From NCBI RefSeq assembly GCF_905220365.1, contig NC_061126.1:9610001-9674000 (forward strand): 64,000 nt of DNA, read 5' to 3'. This DNA comes from Vanessa cardui (Eukaryota > Arthropoda > Insecta > Lepidoptera > Nymphalidae). The position numbers and the translations under genes were made by a program. This document shows positions 43,176 to 56,379 of the stretch, one piece after another (within the stretch, counting starts at the first letter, position 1; each line of letters opens with the position of its first letter). Below the pieces are notes generated by a model that did not search any database, was not told the origin of the DNA, and saw nothing but the letters and a program-made list of their open reading frames with translations.

Positions 43176-46100
43176 TAATAATAATAATATGGATTATAAT
43201 ATTAATTAACTAGTAATACTAGTATAGTGTGGCGGATACAATATTATTTTAATGTTCGTGATACTGTGTAGTACTTTTTCTAAAATTCCGTTTTTATAAA
43301 TAATATAATAGTAATACTAGTATTTGACAATACTAGTATATTATTATATGAAAAAGCTGGGTGTAGTCCCTCAGTTTAAAGTGAGATCGAAGGAGCGGTT
43401 ACAGCCAAATACTTTCCTCTGTATCTCTAGCTAAAATGCCCCTTCCCAACCAAGTTTTTTGACTATTTCATTACCGAAAATAATTTACTTAAATCGAATA
43501 AATTATAACTTCCTTAATAATTTATGTAAGTTGACTTTTTTTAGAAGGTTTGTCAATTTGACCATAATAACCCATAGTTATAATATCCCATATAATAAGT
43601 CATAATATCCCATAGTTTCCCGCAATATAAACGGTATTTGCTTTCACCGCTGAACACTCGATAAAATTACAAACATAACACGGGCGTATTGCTTGCCAAT
43701 ATTTAAATCCATGATATTCAAGCGTTCCATGATCTGGTCGGTCCCGATTTTACGTATTAAATTACTCATATAATATATAAAATTTTAATTTGAATATATT
43801 CACTCATGACGACTTCTTGTTTTTATAAGCTTCGACGTTTATCGTATGCAACGTAAAAACGGTTCGACTGATGTCTGACGTTAATCGCCCGTTAGAGACG
43901 TATTATTCACGGGCACGCGTTGCACAGTGTCCGCCACCCTGTATCACCCGTTGTGTGACACTAACTATTATTACCTATACTACGATACCACATCAAACAA
44001 AAATAAACTTTGTCGCCTGATAATAAAGATCAATGTTCAATAGCCACTTGGCTGGTTAAGCTTTATGAAAATTGGTAAAATCGTTAAACTAATCCAAGCC
44101 AATATATTCTCTATTTCCCAATGAATAAAATTAATATCCTTTTAAATTCACCGTGTACGACCGTTCAGAACTGCCCATTCAACTGGACCAATACTTTAAA
44201 ATATTTGGAACTTTATTATTATGTTCATAGAATATATTTTAGATTGATACTGCAGTGGCTTTTTAGTAGCAATATATTTATTTCTATGGATATGGTATTG
44301 CAGTTATTATGCCAATATCAACAGGCGCAGTTGTATTCGTCAATTAATTATTTGTAAACAATACCTCTTAATGTTTTTCGTGTCATGAATCAATGGAAAT
44401 GGTAATAAATATGTATAATCGTTTTCAGTGCTAATATTTATTTAAATACACAATGAGTATTATAATACGAATTACGTATTACTGCAAAAAGGTAGTAGAG
44501 TAAAAGGTTACGCGCCTCTTGAATTTTGGATCCTATTCCGTTTCACATTTCTAACGCGGATTTGTGGATCCAACAAATACAGATTTCTTCATGATATTTT
44601 TCTATCATGTCAAAATTGAGTTTATTTACAATAAATAATATATGAATATAATTGGAATGCAACAGACTATTTAAATACATCTTCTTTTTCTATTATCATT
44701 AAAACTCCTTAATACATATTTATTATTAACTTTAATAAAGATAAAATCAAATGTAATTCAAACAATTTGAAGTCCATGCTAATAGAATATTCTCTTTAAT
44801 AATTTTATATTTTGATAGCAATGTATTTTTATATTAACATCTCAGGTTAATCTAGATCAATCAATTTATTAAAAAAGTTATAGGCATGAAGATATGAAAT
44901 AAAAAAAATACTAGAAAGTAGAGGGTAGTTTTAAATTTTTTAGTTTACGAAGTGCGTAGCTGTTGTGTGATGAAGCAGAAGGATTCCACTCGGCCGAGCA
45001 TGAAGATACCGCGATAGTGCGCTTCGCTACCTCACTATGGGTAGTGTTGACTTCATTACCTATTATAGAGTGTAGTTTTTTAGCTAGCTTTTAACAAATA
45101 GTGCCTTATCTATAATATTATAAAAAATAATGCTAAATTTTTGTTAGTTATTTAACATATGCTTTGTACTATATAGCGTAATGTATAATATTTATTTTTG
45201 ATTGTAATTATTTAGTTTAGGTTAGGATATGCGTGAGTTTTGGGTATTGAGTAAAATTTTAAAAAGTCTTTGTTTTGAGTTGAAGTTGAAACGTATGATT
45301 AAATCGTATCTGTAATATAGTCGACACATCTGCCGCTGAAACAAAACGAAACTCCCAAAACGGCCCTCGAATTTAATACTCCTAAAATGAATATTTATAA
45401 AGGCGTCAACTGTTAATCCAGCATTGTTACAATTTTCGCTCGTCGAGTCGTGACTGATGGCGTCAAGACAATACGGGGCTCTTATGGTGATTGTACACTG
45501 TAGGAAAGGCAATACAAGTATACTTGCAAAATAAAAAAAATATGTATATTTATGAAAACATTCTACGGTTTCTGGAATTTAACGACTTTGAGATTTATTT
45601 TTTCATGTGTGTTTGTCTTATATTTTCAATATATTATTATTAATATGTTAATATCATAACATAGTTTAAAACAAAGTCTGTGTCTGTTCCTGTGTATGCC
45701 TAGATCTTTAAATTTACAAAGAATATTTATGCGGTTTTTTTAAATAGATAGATCGATTCAAGAGGAAGGTTTATATGTATAGTACATAAACAATATAGTA
45801 GAGAAACACTGATCAATTTAGAGGTTTTTGAAGGGAGGGATTTTTTTAATAGCAAACGTTGGCTGAACCCTAGTACCTAGGTGAAAATAATGTACTACAT
45901 TATTGTACACCTTAAAAAGGCCTTCAAAAACGATGGTATATGTCTATCTCTTATACATAACCCACATTAACCATTTTTTATCTTTGTCTTTTTACGAGAA
46001 ATAATGGCTTATTTTCGAAGAGAATTTAAGCAAAACCTCATGAATACTTATTCAATTAAATCCAATAAATATATTGTATAAAAATTGTTTCCTGCATCAA

Positions 46101-46208
46101 ATGCGACATACGCGGCAGTGTACTCGTACCAAGCAGTGTTCATCTCAGGAATTAGAGAACAAAAGGCTTAAGTGAGCTTCGACGCCTCCGCGTTGTTTCA
46201 GAGCTTCA
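43176..46208. other. Mostly AT-rich noncoding stretch
   Basis: ATACTAGTAT palindromes recur at 43216-43335. Bases 45390-45500 are GC-richer. Otherwise no gene, RNA gene or confident repeat is seen. Confidence 0.4.
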
Positions 46209-46260
46209 TATAAAAGATCTCGTCTAGCAGATGACGGGCCGTCGTTTACAGATCAGAACT
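46209..46260 (+). promoter_or_regulatory. Possible TATA-type core promoter
   Basis: CATATAAAAG puts a consensus TATA box at 46209-46216 in a GC-richer surround. TCAG at 46253 is an initiator-like match but is about 44 bp away, longer than usual. No gene follows on this strand before the minus-strand tRNA at 46454, so this is weak. Confidence 0.2.
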
Positions 46261-46453
46261 TCTTAACTGTTTGATTTCGTAATTATTGTAAACAAATAAT
46301 TAGAAAACATAATACTTGCGAGTTAAAATGTGTCAATAAATCATATGCAATTGTTTTTAATTATACTTTTTTATTCGAAATAATTTTATAGTATCAGTAT
46401 TATGCGATAGACATTCGCATATATTTTACTTTATTCTTGGAATGGCAAAAGAA

Positions 46454-46542
46454 TCCTTCGAGCCGGATTTGAACCAGCGACCTATGGATTACAACGTACG
46501 GCTATCTACAGTCCACCGCTCTACCAACTGAGCTATCGAAGG
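46454..46542 (-). tRNA. tRNA-Tyr(GTA), 16-nt intron
   Basis: Exons are identical to the other four copies. The anticodon is complementary to 46507-46509 and the intron is 46490-46505. The intron differs from that of the 16166 copy at only three positions. TTCTTTTGCC follows on the sense strand, a minimal T4 terminator. Confidence 0.96.
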
Positions 46543-46811
46543 CTTGACTAGCTCTTTCATTTTACAATACATATGTATCTTTTACAAGTTGCATAATGGA
46601 TCGTCGTCGCACGCGTAAGTGAAAGGAGGTTTTACATGTGTGTGTTTATGTATATATGTGTGTTAACATTTGCTTATTAAAAATATATTGATAGTTAAGT
46701 CCAATTAAAAAAACTAGCTTATTTAGCTAAATAAATTATTGATCGATACTGTTACCATTTATGAAGCAAATCTAGGTTTTAGAATCACGTATAAATATAT
46801 ATATGTGTAAT

Positions 46812-46890
46812 TCAACAACAACAACTTCTGTAAATTACCCACTGCTTGGCTAATGGGTCTCCTCCCTTTGAGGAGAAGGTTCAGAATATT
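46812..46890 (-). mobile_element. SINE 3' fragment
   Basis: In reverse complement it reads ACCTTCTCCTCAAAGGGAGG, then GCAGTGGGTAATTTACAG and a TTG run. Only the last part of the Metulj-like SINE is left and no target duplication was found. Confidence 0.65.
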
Positions 46891-49429
46891 TCGATGTATA
46901 TACAATCATCAAATAAAAATGCACAGTAATTTGAATAGGGATAACGTGAAAAATTTCAACTTCGTAATTAATAAAAAGTGATTCGAAATCAGCTTGTAAG
47001 ATTTGACCTACACAAACCAACAATCCAAGTTATAAAGTTTCTAAAAATTATGATCGCTTTATCGAACAAACCTTATATTCATATTAAAACTAAGACTGCG
47101 AATTTATCTTTTATTCTTCAGTGTTGAAAACAAATATTAAGTTGCTGTCTATATTTATATTTTAATCATAAATAATTTTTAATGTACTTTGCAATTTATA
47201 AAATTGACCAAATAAAGTATACAAAATTACGGTCTTAATATTAAAAGAGAATATACACATTAAGAAAAGTTATTAAATACATTCTGTTATAAAAGACACA
47301 GCAATGTTCAAATTTACAAAATGATTTATTTGTTTAATTACGTGTATTGTATTATACATTGTAAAGGAAATATCGTACAGTTTTACAAATTGATTAATTC
47401 AATGTATTGTAATTTTATTGATTTACCGGAAGAGGAAGCAGACTATGAATAAATAGTAAATACACTCGCTTTATATTTGTATTCGAGTTTTTTACTTGGT
47501 TTCATATCGCTCGTATAATAAAATATGTGTAATGCAATTGTTGAGCTTAATTATACATACATTGTAATACAAACGGACAAATATCATTATAATACAATTT
47601 TCGTATAGATACTTAAACTTTTTGACATAATTTGGAGTTTTGAATAAAAAAATCAAAGTATAAAAAAATATTGAAAGATAAATGCTGATTTTTATAGAAT
47701 TCACTTTTCACCAGTTTATCAATGTACGTACGTATGAGGAGATACAGAGAGTATCTCCTCATGCGTACAAGCAAGTTGTAGAGTTAAGAGTTTAATCTTA
47801 AGCTTCTATCCATAACGTTGTGCTCACGTGGAAGTCAAATATATTTAAGATTTTATCTCAAGATTCCCTTAAAATATTATTTTAATTGAAGACCTCTTTG
47901 TATACCACATTGGTATTTGTTTTTTTATTCATTTACAAACTTTCTACCGCTTTTTCACACCCTTAAGGAATATAATTTCTAAATAAAACGATCCTAATCA
48001 CCAAATTTCATGGCTGTAACTTTAATAGTTTACGGTCGACCACGATGAATCAGTCCGGAAATGATATTTTATATAGGTATACCACGAAGGAGATACGAAG
48101 TGATACAGAATCGAGCGCCAGTTATTATTTTAAAAGTGTTTCCATAACCCTAATATAGTAAAGAATCGATGACTTCCTTTAAACAGATAATAAATGTATC
48201 TTGGATGCAAAACGTAAATATTTAATGGCAACAAAACAGTGTTACGTTACTTAAGGGCACGCAAACTGTCGCGGACTTAGATCGATGGGTCGGCCGGCCG
48301 CAAGTCACCGGTGCTGTGCGTTGCTTAAGTGACTGATCGCTTTGACAATAACTCTTGTCCTTTATGTAAGACATATATAATAAAACAAGCTAGCTGTGCC
48401 AACTGCTTACGAAAAAAAAAGTTACCCATCCCATTTCCTAATGCTATTAAAATTTCTAACAGCCTTTTTTTAAGTGGATTATTACGATATAATATAAACC
48501 TATAGCTGCAAATTATATCTTTTTGGACTCCCGTAGCTATGCTATTGTATGTGTTGTATCTGTACGTTGATACGCGGTGAGGACAAACGATTTTATAAAA
48601 TGACATATTTTTATTTATGATATGCTTTTCAATAATTTTTACATTTTTTCGAAAATATAAATAGTTAGACTTCATTTTGATTTTAGTATATTACAAAATT
48701 CCTCTATCAAATAGCAACACAATACTGGCTACAAAAAATGAAATTCTTATCATTATTGTAATAAAAAAATTCAAGAAAACGACATAAAACGCATCATCAT
48801 TAATTAATCTTGTCATAAACGTATACGGTGAACGTATACGGTGTTTTTTGTTCATTTAATTTTAGCATCAAATAACATAACATACATATATTTGAGCTTT
48901 CTGCACTGCTACATACTATAAATCTTAACTATGTCTATGTCGCTGTTTAAAAATTTTATCTTTTTTATCTTTGCTCATGAGCCAAAAAAGTGTGCAATTA
49001 TTTTAGTCAATGATTATTATTATTTATCATGATTGATGAGTATACATTTTGTATTTTAGATTTTAATTTCGCTTCTAAAAAGTTCTAACAGGAGTAAACT
49101 TAAGGAAAATAATTTACTAAAATCTGAAAAAAAAAATTGTTTAAGAAACGAGAAAATAAAAAGACAGATAAAAATATAGAAGGTTTTAGAAAACATTCTG
49201 GTTATAATGTTAAGCGGAATAAAGAAATCGGTAAAAATACATAAAAAAGAAAACAGCATTTATTTTTAACAGCGCGAAAACGTTACACTGCCGTACAAGA
49301 GTCTACTTCTTTTATAGATCTGATATATTATTATATCTATATACATAGATAAATAATACATATATGAATACACTGTTTATATCATTATATCATGGTCAAA
49401 ATCCATAATAAGTTGGAGGCACGTTTATA
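46891..49429. other. AT-rich noncoding stretch
   Basis: It contains the hairpin at 47728-47768 and a short GC-rich patch at 48230-48330. The 116-codon open frame on the - strand from 48675 has no recognisable domain. Confidence 0.4.
47728..47768. repeat. 18-bp inverted repeat, one mismatch
   Basis: GTACGTATGAGGAGATAC at 47728-47745 pairs with 47751-47768 around AGAGA with one mismatch. It is less AT-rich than other hairpins in the window. Confidence 0.75.
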
Positions 49430-49570
49430 AACAAATCTCTGAATCAGTCGCGTCAGGTGACGGCAGTCGACGGGCCCAAGTGGCGTAAATAATTGATAAA
49501 TTGCCACCGAGCTCCCCGAAGTGACCCGACCCAAACTTGGAATTTACGACCATTTAATTGTAGCTTAATT
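49430..49570. promoter_or_regulatory. GC-richer block, candidate regulatory element
   Basis: It includes AAGTGGCGTAAATAATTGAT and TTTACGACCATTTAATTG, with Hox-type TTTACG and TAATTG cores. There is no open frame of note. The role is inferred from composition and motifs only. Confidence 0.28.
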
Positions 49571-51563
49571 CACCAAGTCTTGCCTCTCGTGAAATATAGT
49601 TGGTTTAGCCATACTAACTATATTATACTATTCGTGACATTATTTAATTAATACCATCTGAAAATATTTTTGATAGTATAATTTGCCTCGCAAGGGTGCA
49701 ATACTGATACTAAATGTGATGACAATATATACACAGTTCATAGCTTTGTGTCATTAGACAATACAAACCGCAACAGATACATTACTTTGACATATCTTAT
49801 AGGAATAGGATTTTTTTAATTATCAGTGTGTCTTTATTAAATGGTCCATGTATTATTTACAAAAATCGTCCTCGTGAAACACTCTATCTATTAACAAAAA
49901 AAAACCGCACCAAAATCCGTTGCGTAATTTTAAAATAGACAACTGTAAGCAATTTTGTTTCATACTATGTAATGATTAAATAAAAAAATAATTGCCAAAA
50001 CGCTGAAAATTCGACTCGGTTTCATAATTTTTCTTATATTATAATAATAATTCAGTTTATAAAGATAAAAAGTCGAAAGAATTACATAAAATATTGATAT
50101 AACTTGGAATACCAAGCTAATTATTTGAATAGTATTATCAATAGTGTTCATTTAGCAGTATTTGCTAAGACAAATACTAAGTTAGACGCCAAACTACTAA
50201 TCATATTAGCCTTATTAATTCCTTCCCCCGGCTTTGTTATTACCGAATGAAAATGTACGGTGAAACTAAGCTAAGTAATTCTATTTTAAGGCACACTGGG
50301 ATCAAAACTAAAGAACTTTCTTATGCTATTAATAATGTATATTATGAGATATCTTTGTTACTAAGAATGGCTTAGATATAAACTATTTCATTTAAAGTAG
50401 AGAGATCTTGAACTACGGAATATTGTGTTTTTTATTTAAACAGAAATGAGGCATTCTCATAGAAAACAGAATAAAATGCCTTTAAAATTTTGAGTCTTTA
50501 AATATATAAATATTTAAGTAAAGTAAGCAAATGATTCGTATCTTAAGTTTATATTAACTATTTATTAAAATTCAAAGAAATTATGCTTGGTGGTACGGCT
50601 TTTTGCAAACAAGTCCGGATATATACCACCTACTTTAACATATTCATTACCGAACAGAAATAAAAAAAAACGTACTTTGTTACATTCTGTACGTAGTTTA
50701 GTAAAGTAAACCAATCAATCTAATAACAGGCCCAATAAACATAGCATCTTACGTAAGGTTGGCGACGTCAAATTTCTTATATTTAAAGAGCCAATGACTG
50801 TCGGATCACTCCGACGCCTCAGGTGGCTTGTCCGCCTAAAAATCTGATAAAAATAACACTCTTCGCATTTGAAATTAAAAAACAAAAACACTAAATCTTG
50901 GGAAGCATTTTAATGTCATACTTAATTCCTAATAAAATAGTTTATTAAGTTACTTCAAATAAATAACATACAAATGTGTTCCGGTTTGCATTACAATTAA
51001 GCAATTTGTTACAATGTAAAGTAAATACACTAATAAATAATTAATTGAATCAGTCATACAGAAATATAATAAAGATAAATGCGTAATGTAGAGAAACTTA
51101 ATTACTTATATAGGTATTAAACAGCAGGGTTAGCAAACGCACAGGTAAAATGATAATTAAAACAGTCGAGTTTTGGGTTACGTTGTAATTGGTCATCCCG
51201 AAATGCGGTTTAATAACTGCATGATATCGCATGCACAGACGGATCACTGTATTTGACGCCGATTAAATTATTGTGACCTTTGACTGGAAACATTCAATAT
51301 CGGACACACGACTATATTTTGATTGATATGAAATATTACGTAGCAAATTTATTTGTAAATATGAATACTTTCGTGAATTATTAAATGTATTACGAAATGT
51401 GCTAAATGTAAATAATAAAGAGCGGTACTTTTATTATTATATTTACAAAATATCTTTAGTAACTTATTAATAATTATGAACATATAATACGTTTTATTAT
51501 GAATAACATGTTCTATAACGACATTACTTTTTAGACAAAATGAATCTAAATATATTGGCCTAA
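49571..51563. other. AT-rich noncoding stretch
   Basis: I see no gene, RNA gene or confident repeat in it. Confidence 0.45.
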
Positions 51564-51713
51564 ATGAAACGTTTGTCGCCGGCAAAAGTTACTGAAGCGC
51601 TTTCGCGGACATACGCGTCAGGTGCCGGTGTACGGCAGAGCGCGAAATCGTATTGCGTCGGGCTCGCAGTCGGTGCGACTAATTACTTACGATTGGATGC
51701 GGTATTCAATTAA
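51564..51713 (+). CDS. Candidate small ORF in a CpG-rich island
   Basis: ATG at 51564 opens 49 codons to a TAA at 51711-51713. The island is strongly GC- and CpG-rich against very AT-rich flanks. The peptide (starts MKRLSPAKVTEALSR) matches nothing I recognise and has no signal peptide or membrane segment. It may be a regulatory CpG-rich block with a chance frame. Confidence 0.2.
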   Translation: MKRLSPAKVTEALSRTYASGAGVRQSAKSYCVGLAVGATNYLRLDAVFN

Positions 51714-53324
51714 AGTTATATCAAACGGAACTTTTGTCACCTTGAAGATCAATTCATATGACTATAAGATATAGACATAATAAGCCATAGAATCAAGGAA
51801 TGAGTTCTTTAATTGAATAATAGCCGCTGTATTTAAAGATAAAAAAATTTAGATTGTTTTTGTTTCGATTTCGTAACATCACGTGAACAAGACATTTGTA
51901 GATAATGTCGAATTATCGAGCTCCAACGAATAAAAAAAATAACCATGTTAATTTAAAATTATATGTTAGGATTAATTGAGATCTTTAATATGCCAGTCTG
52001 TCTAAAAATAAATCAAGTTCTAATATAATTATAGTGTCATACAACATTCATGTAGATTTTCTACATCCGTACGGAAACTACCTTATCATTAGTTTCCACT
52101 TCAATACTGAATTTAGTTGGTCCCTTTCGTTTAGCCCTTTGTGTTTGTATAGTTAAATTAAGTTGAAAATTTATTCCATATTAGTTTTGTTCAAAGACCC
52201 TGTGTCAACGTCGAATTTATAATTTTGAGGGTAAAACTCTATCAATTGTGTAATTAATTTTAGTTGACACCTATCAAGTTATTTGTTCATGCTTGGATAT
52301 ATATTTATTCAACTATCCCGTGTGAGAAACTCTTGATACATTTTTAATATAAATAATTAAAAAATATTCATTCAGACGTTCTATTTTATGAAGTTTTAGC
52401 AACTTGACTTTTCATATATAACAAATGATCTATTTAAGTTCTAGTCTGTTTATTTCAACAATTGATACATTACTATTAATTGATTTCCGTGACGATGTAC
52501 GGTAAAAACGTTACTTTACTGACATCAAATATGATTTCGAATTCACCGTCGATAAAAGTGCATCCATTACACGACAATCGATTTATTGGTGTTTAAAAAC
52601 ATTATACGCAAATGATATGAATATAAACAAAACAATGTCAATCACGTAAATAATTTTCCGTGCGCAATCTAGTCTGCGAATGAAATTCTGATGCAGCACT
52701 GAATTAATATTCCGAGTCACGTCACAAGCACTGTTCACGCATGCCTTGTCTTCCACCGGCCGCCACGGCCACTCGTTATTGTGAAGGCAATTGTTTCAGA
52801 CATTTAAAAATTATATACATATTACATTTTAAAAGTTTCATATTCTTTTATGCTTTAAAATATAATATTTTACTTTATATTACTTATTTTTTTTATATCA
52901 ATCAGTCATATATATTTGATAGTTTATGCTGAGACATTTATCTTATTTTAAAAGGTTATATAGGATTTTATTAGGTCGATGGAGCGAAGGAGCAAAAACG
53001 AATACAAATTCTCAATACTGCGAAACGAGCCTTTGTTAATACGTCAATAATTTACACTAAATAATAAATATCGATACTAAATTTCAAATTTCAAAATTTC
53101 ATCCTGCACTATCACATTTCTATATCGTAACATGAGATCTTGATTACGTTATTGTGGTTATACCTTACTTAATTATAAATTTGGGTATTATAATATAGTG
53201 ATAACACCTAAATTTATTCCATATAAAAATCAGATATAATGTAGCAAACAGCTACCAGTGATATATTTTAATAAATTCCATCATTATATCCGGATACATG
53301 CAGCAATCCAAATTACAAAAATAT
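51714..53324. other. AT-rich noncoding stretch
   Basis: Bases 52650-52790 are GC-richer (CACCGGCCGCCACGGCC). No gene or confident repeat is seen. Confidence 0.4.
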
Positions 53325-53429
53325 ATAGCTCTATAATATTTATACATGCAAATACAATCTTCAATACGACATGAGATAAAAAATATACTATATCGCTCTA
53401 TAATATTTATACACGCAAATACAATCTTT
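53325..53429. repeat. 68-bp spaced direct duplication abutting the piggyBac insertion
   Basis: A 37-bp unit containing CTCTATAATATTTATAC and GCAAATACAATCTT occurs at 53325-53361 and again at 53393-53429 with two differences. The second copy ends at the TTAA where the piggyBac element inserted. Confidence 0.7.
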
Positions 53430-53804
53430 TAACCCTTCGGGTGCCTGGTGGGTAAAACTTACATGGCGTGCCTGGTGGGTCTGTGGGACCCGGTAACAAA
53501 ATGCTTGTTTTTTACTTATTTTATTAGTCAGAACGCCAAATAATGTGTTTATATTTATTTTAGAGCTGTTTAGCTATATGAATGAAAAATAAAATGAAAC
53601 TAAAGTTCTTCTACAAAGTTATATTAAAAAAACTAAAAAGTCTCTAATTTTACATAATAAAAATAAACACTTATGTTTAAATCGACAATATTAAAATTTT
53701 TAATTGAGGTCAACAATCAGACTTTACATTAATTTAAGGCACTAATTAATCAACTTGCAAACTTTTATATTTTGATATAAAAGTAACAAAGGTATTGCTT
53801 GTAA

Positions 53805-54020
53805 CTAATCTGTATTTATGTGACAATTTTCACAATCAAAAATTGCGTGTTCCAAGCAAATATGACTTGTGCAAGACACATAGATGTATTTAGACTTGTG
53901 ATATTTTTGGTTAGGACATACATAACAACGCTTTTTCGTACCAGCATTATGTTTTTTGGGTGGTGGCTCTGAGGATTCCCCTAAATGAGCGCTGATTCTC
54001 TTAGGTAAAGTAAGGTAAGA
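53805..54020 (-). pseudogene. piggyBac transposase C-terminal Cys-rich domain
   Basis: The - strand frame ends at a TAG (53805-53807) and encodes PKRISAHLGESSEPPPKKHN followed by a cysteine/histidine array (KRCYVCP, SCTSHICLEH, DCENCH). This is the RING/PHD-like zinc-binding C-terminus of piggyBac transposases, which binds the element ends. The cysteines look complete. A further short piece with FWILNTT lies at about 54130-54190. Confidence 0.8.
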
Positions 54021-54325
54021 TTTTGCATCTTACAACTATTACGTCGTTCAGTCTGATGTAGAGCAGTCAATACTATGCTCATTTTTTTATGAAGTTCCTT
54101 CTAGTATCCGAATTGTTTAACATATGAATAAAGTTTGCATTAACATTGCGTTTATGCCAGTAGTGTTGAGAATCCAGAAACAATAATCAAGGCCTTTATA
54201 CATTGATCTGTGACCAAAATTACTTAATGGCTGGGACATATAAATCACTTTTGATGGTTGTATATTTGATATCCCTGTTATTTGGTTCGTTAAAGACTTT
54301 TACTTCTTCCTTGTCAACATCAGAA

Positions 54326-54439
54326 TTATGGATCTGACTCATCTTCACTTTCATCAAAAACTACATCCTGATCTTCATTTTCTTCAAAATTTCTCTCTAA
54401 AGCTTGGCGAATTTCATCATTCATTAATCGCCCAGTCAT
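54326..54439 (-). pseudogene. piggyBac transposase N-terminus
   Basis: ATG at 54439 (MTGRLMNDEIRQALE) begins 37 codons with an acidic stretch (ENEDQDVVFDESEDESD), typical of piggyBac N-termini, then a stop at 54326-54328. It is the 5' stub of the deleted gene. Confidence 0.7.
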
Positions 54440-54755
54440 TATAACTGCATCAATATTTTTTCCATAAATAATTTACCACCCAATATAAATTAAAGAGACA
54501 AAACAAAAATAATAGCTTAAAGATTAAAAGTTACGCCGCGTGCCTGGTCGGGTCCCTGAGACCCGAGCGCACACAAAATGCGTATTGTTCGGATGGGTGT
54601 TCGTTGTGGACAGCGGGAGAGTAGTCAAAATAGCCGTTAGTTTGTATCGCGAAGCTACTCGGGAGTGCAGCGGGTTTGCTACAAAAATCTAAAAGTTATC
54701 GTTGATTTTTTGAAGTGACGGGTCTGTCAGACCCACCAGGCACCCGAAGGGTTAA

Positions 54756-55261
54756 TAAGATTTTTACATTGTAATAAAATTATGGTGTACGGTGCATTTT
54801 AGTTACATTAGTAAATTTCAACTAATATGGATTATTGACCTATAATATTATATATACATTTTTTCACAAAATGCCTCTTAATTTCTATAGCTTGCTTACA
54901 CCAGTAAATAAAACTACAACCTTATTCTGCACAATATGTGATCGCTGATATTTGGGAAAATAATATGAATTAATATAGTTGCATTCACATTATGTAAAAA
55001 ACAATAGTTTTATAATTAGTTCCTAAATATGATACTACCATAATTTGTTTAATACCAAATTGGTATGTGATTTTTTATTTTATTTTTCGAATTTTAACAG
55101 TCTATTTATACAAGAAGTCAGCGGCTGACCTTGAATTATTTTTTAATGTTTTAAAATGTGAATGATGACAAGCAAAAAGTTTAATTATAAAAGAATTTAT
55201 TAAATTTATTATATATAAGAGTTTATTGAATTTATATTTAATTATAAAAGCACTCCTTTCA
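54756..55261. other. AT-rich noncoding stretch
   Basis: I see no gene, RNA gene or confident repeat in it. Confidence 0.45.
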
Positions 55262-55498
55262 CTGTTGAATCTGCTTGTTCAAGTCCATCTAGGTTGATAC
55301 CACCCACTCATCAAATATTTTTCCGATAAATAGCGTGTTATTGTGTTCGGATTTGAAGGAAGCCAGTGTTATTGCCAGTATAAAGGACATAACAACTTTG
55401 TTCCCAAGGTCGAGCGCATTATCGACGTATGGAGTGGTTCATATATTTTACTTACCATCAGGTGCCACCATATGCCCGTCAGCAATCATAAAAAAAAA
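55262..55498 (+). repeat. Dispersed repeat, family A (plus copy, with A-run)
   Basis: It runs from ACCACCCACTCATCAAATAT through TTTGTTCCCAAGG to TTACTTACCATCAGGTG and CATATGCCCGTC, then an A-run. It is the reverse complement in layout of the copies at 4820-5074 and 60497-60770. The A-run marks the 3' end of a retrotransposed element. The 61-codon frame across it has no significance. Confidence 0.65.
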
Positions 55499-56379
55499 TT
55501 ACACTTTATTTACTAGTTGACTAAAGAGTTTAATCATATTTTATGAGTTTTACTTTAATTTTTTTGATATCTATTAAGTATTAGACTTTTTGGTAAAAAT
55601 AATCACCTCCGTTTAAAAATCGATTGTTAATTAAACGGAGAATTCAATACTACTTCTACTATATGATATATATTTATATACTTCTGTTAGAAAAATAGTT
55701 GCTATCCGGTGTTTATAACGATTTAACAGTAAACATTCGACCATTTCTAAAACAGAGTATCTTGAGCGTTTTGACGGCCATCAATTGTCAAAACGAGGAT
55801 ATAAATTAAAGCCCCTCGTAGCCGAGGCCTGGCGGCCGAGATTAATGTTGGTATTAATCGAGTGACCGCCGCAGGTTGCTGGTCCTAGTGCACCTTGGAT
55901 TTACAGTTACATGTAATTATGTAAAATATATCAAACAAATTAATGAAAGCAGATCAAAGAAGATATCGAATGTTATGAACAATAGAATAATTTCTTTAAA
56001 AAATACCAGAAGGAATGCCATTCATAATTCTTATATACTAATATTATTTATTCATATGATAAATTGAAGTTTTCTGGGACCACTGCCAACGTATCTAAAT
56101 TGTAGTTTCGAGACATTCTTGAATTTTTCAAAGAGCAAAACATAGTAAGTACCTTTATTTTTTTATGATGACACTTCTGTCAAATGGTTACTGAGTGATT
56201 GTAAATTAAATAAAGATGATCACATCGAATTTATAACTATGATATTTACAAATTAAAAGCACCATTTAACTGCCAGAGCACGAGAACAATGACAGTTAAA
56301 GTAATTAAATTTCCTCGACAAACCCTACTTTATCGCCGGATTATTTGATCAAAGGGCTAATCGACTCAACATACCTACA
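55499..56379. other. Noncoding stretch
   Basis: Bases 55810-55890 are GC-rich with an inverted pair around GTTGGT (GATTAAT and ATTAATC). No gene is seen. Confidence 0.4.

Larger units (their letters stand above)
53433..54751 (-). mobile_element. Internally deleted piggyBac transposon with TTAA flanks
   Basis: The ends CCCTTCGGGTGCCTGGTGGG (continuing T) are inverted copies at 53433 and 54751, each next to TTAA (53429-53432 and 54752-54755), the piggyBac target. The inverted similarity continues past the exact part (CTGTGGGACCCG against CTGACAGACCCG). The 1.3-kb interior keeps only the start and the end of a transposase on the - strand. The central catalytic DDD region has no room and is deleted, so this copy would need another source of transposase. 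Confidence 0.9.
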
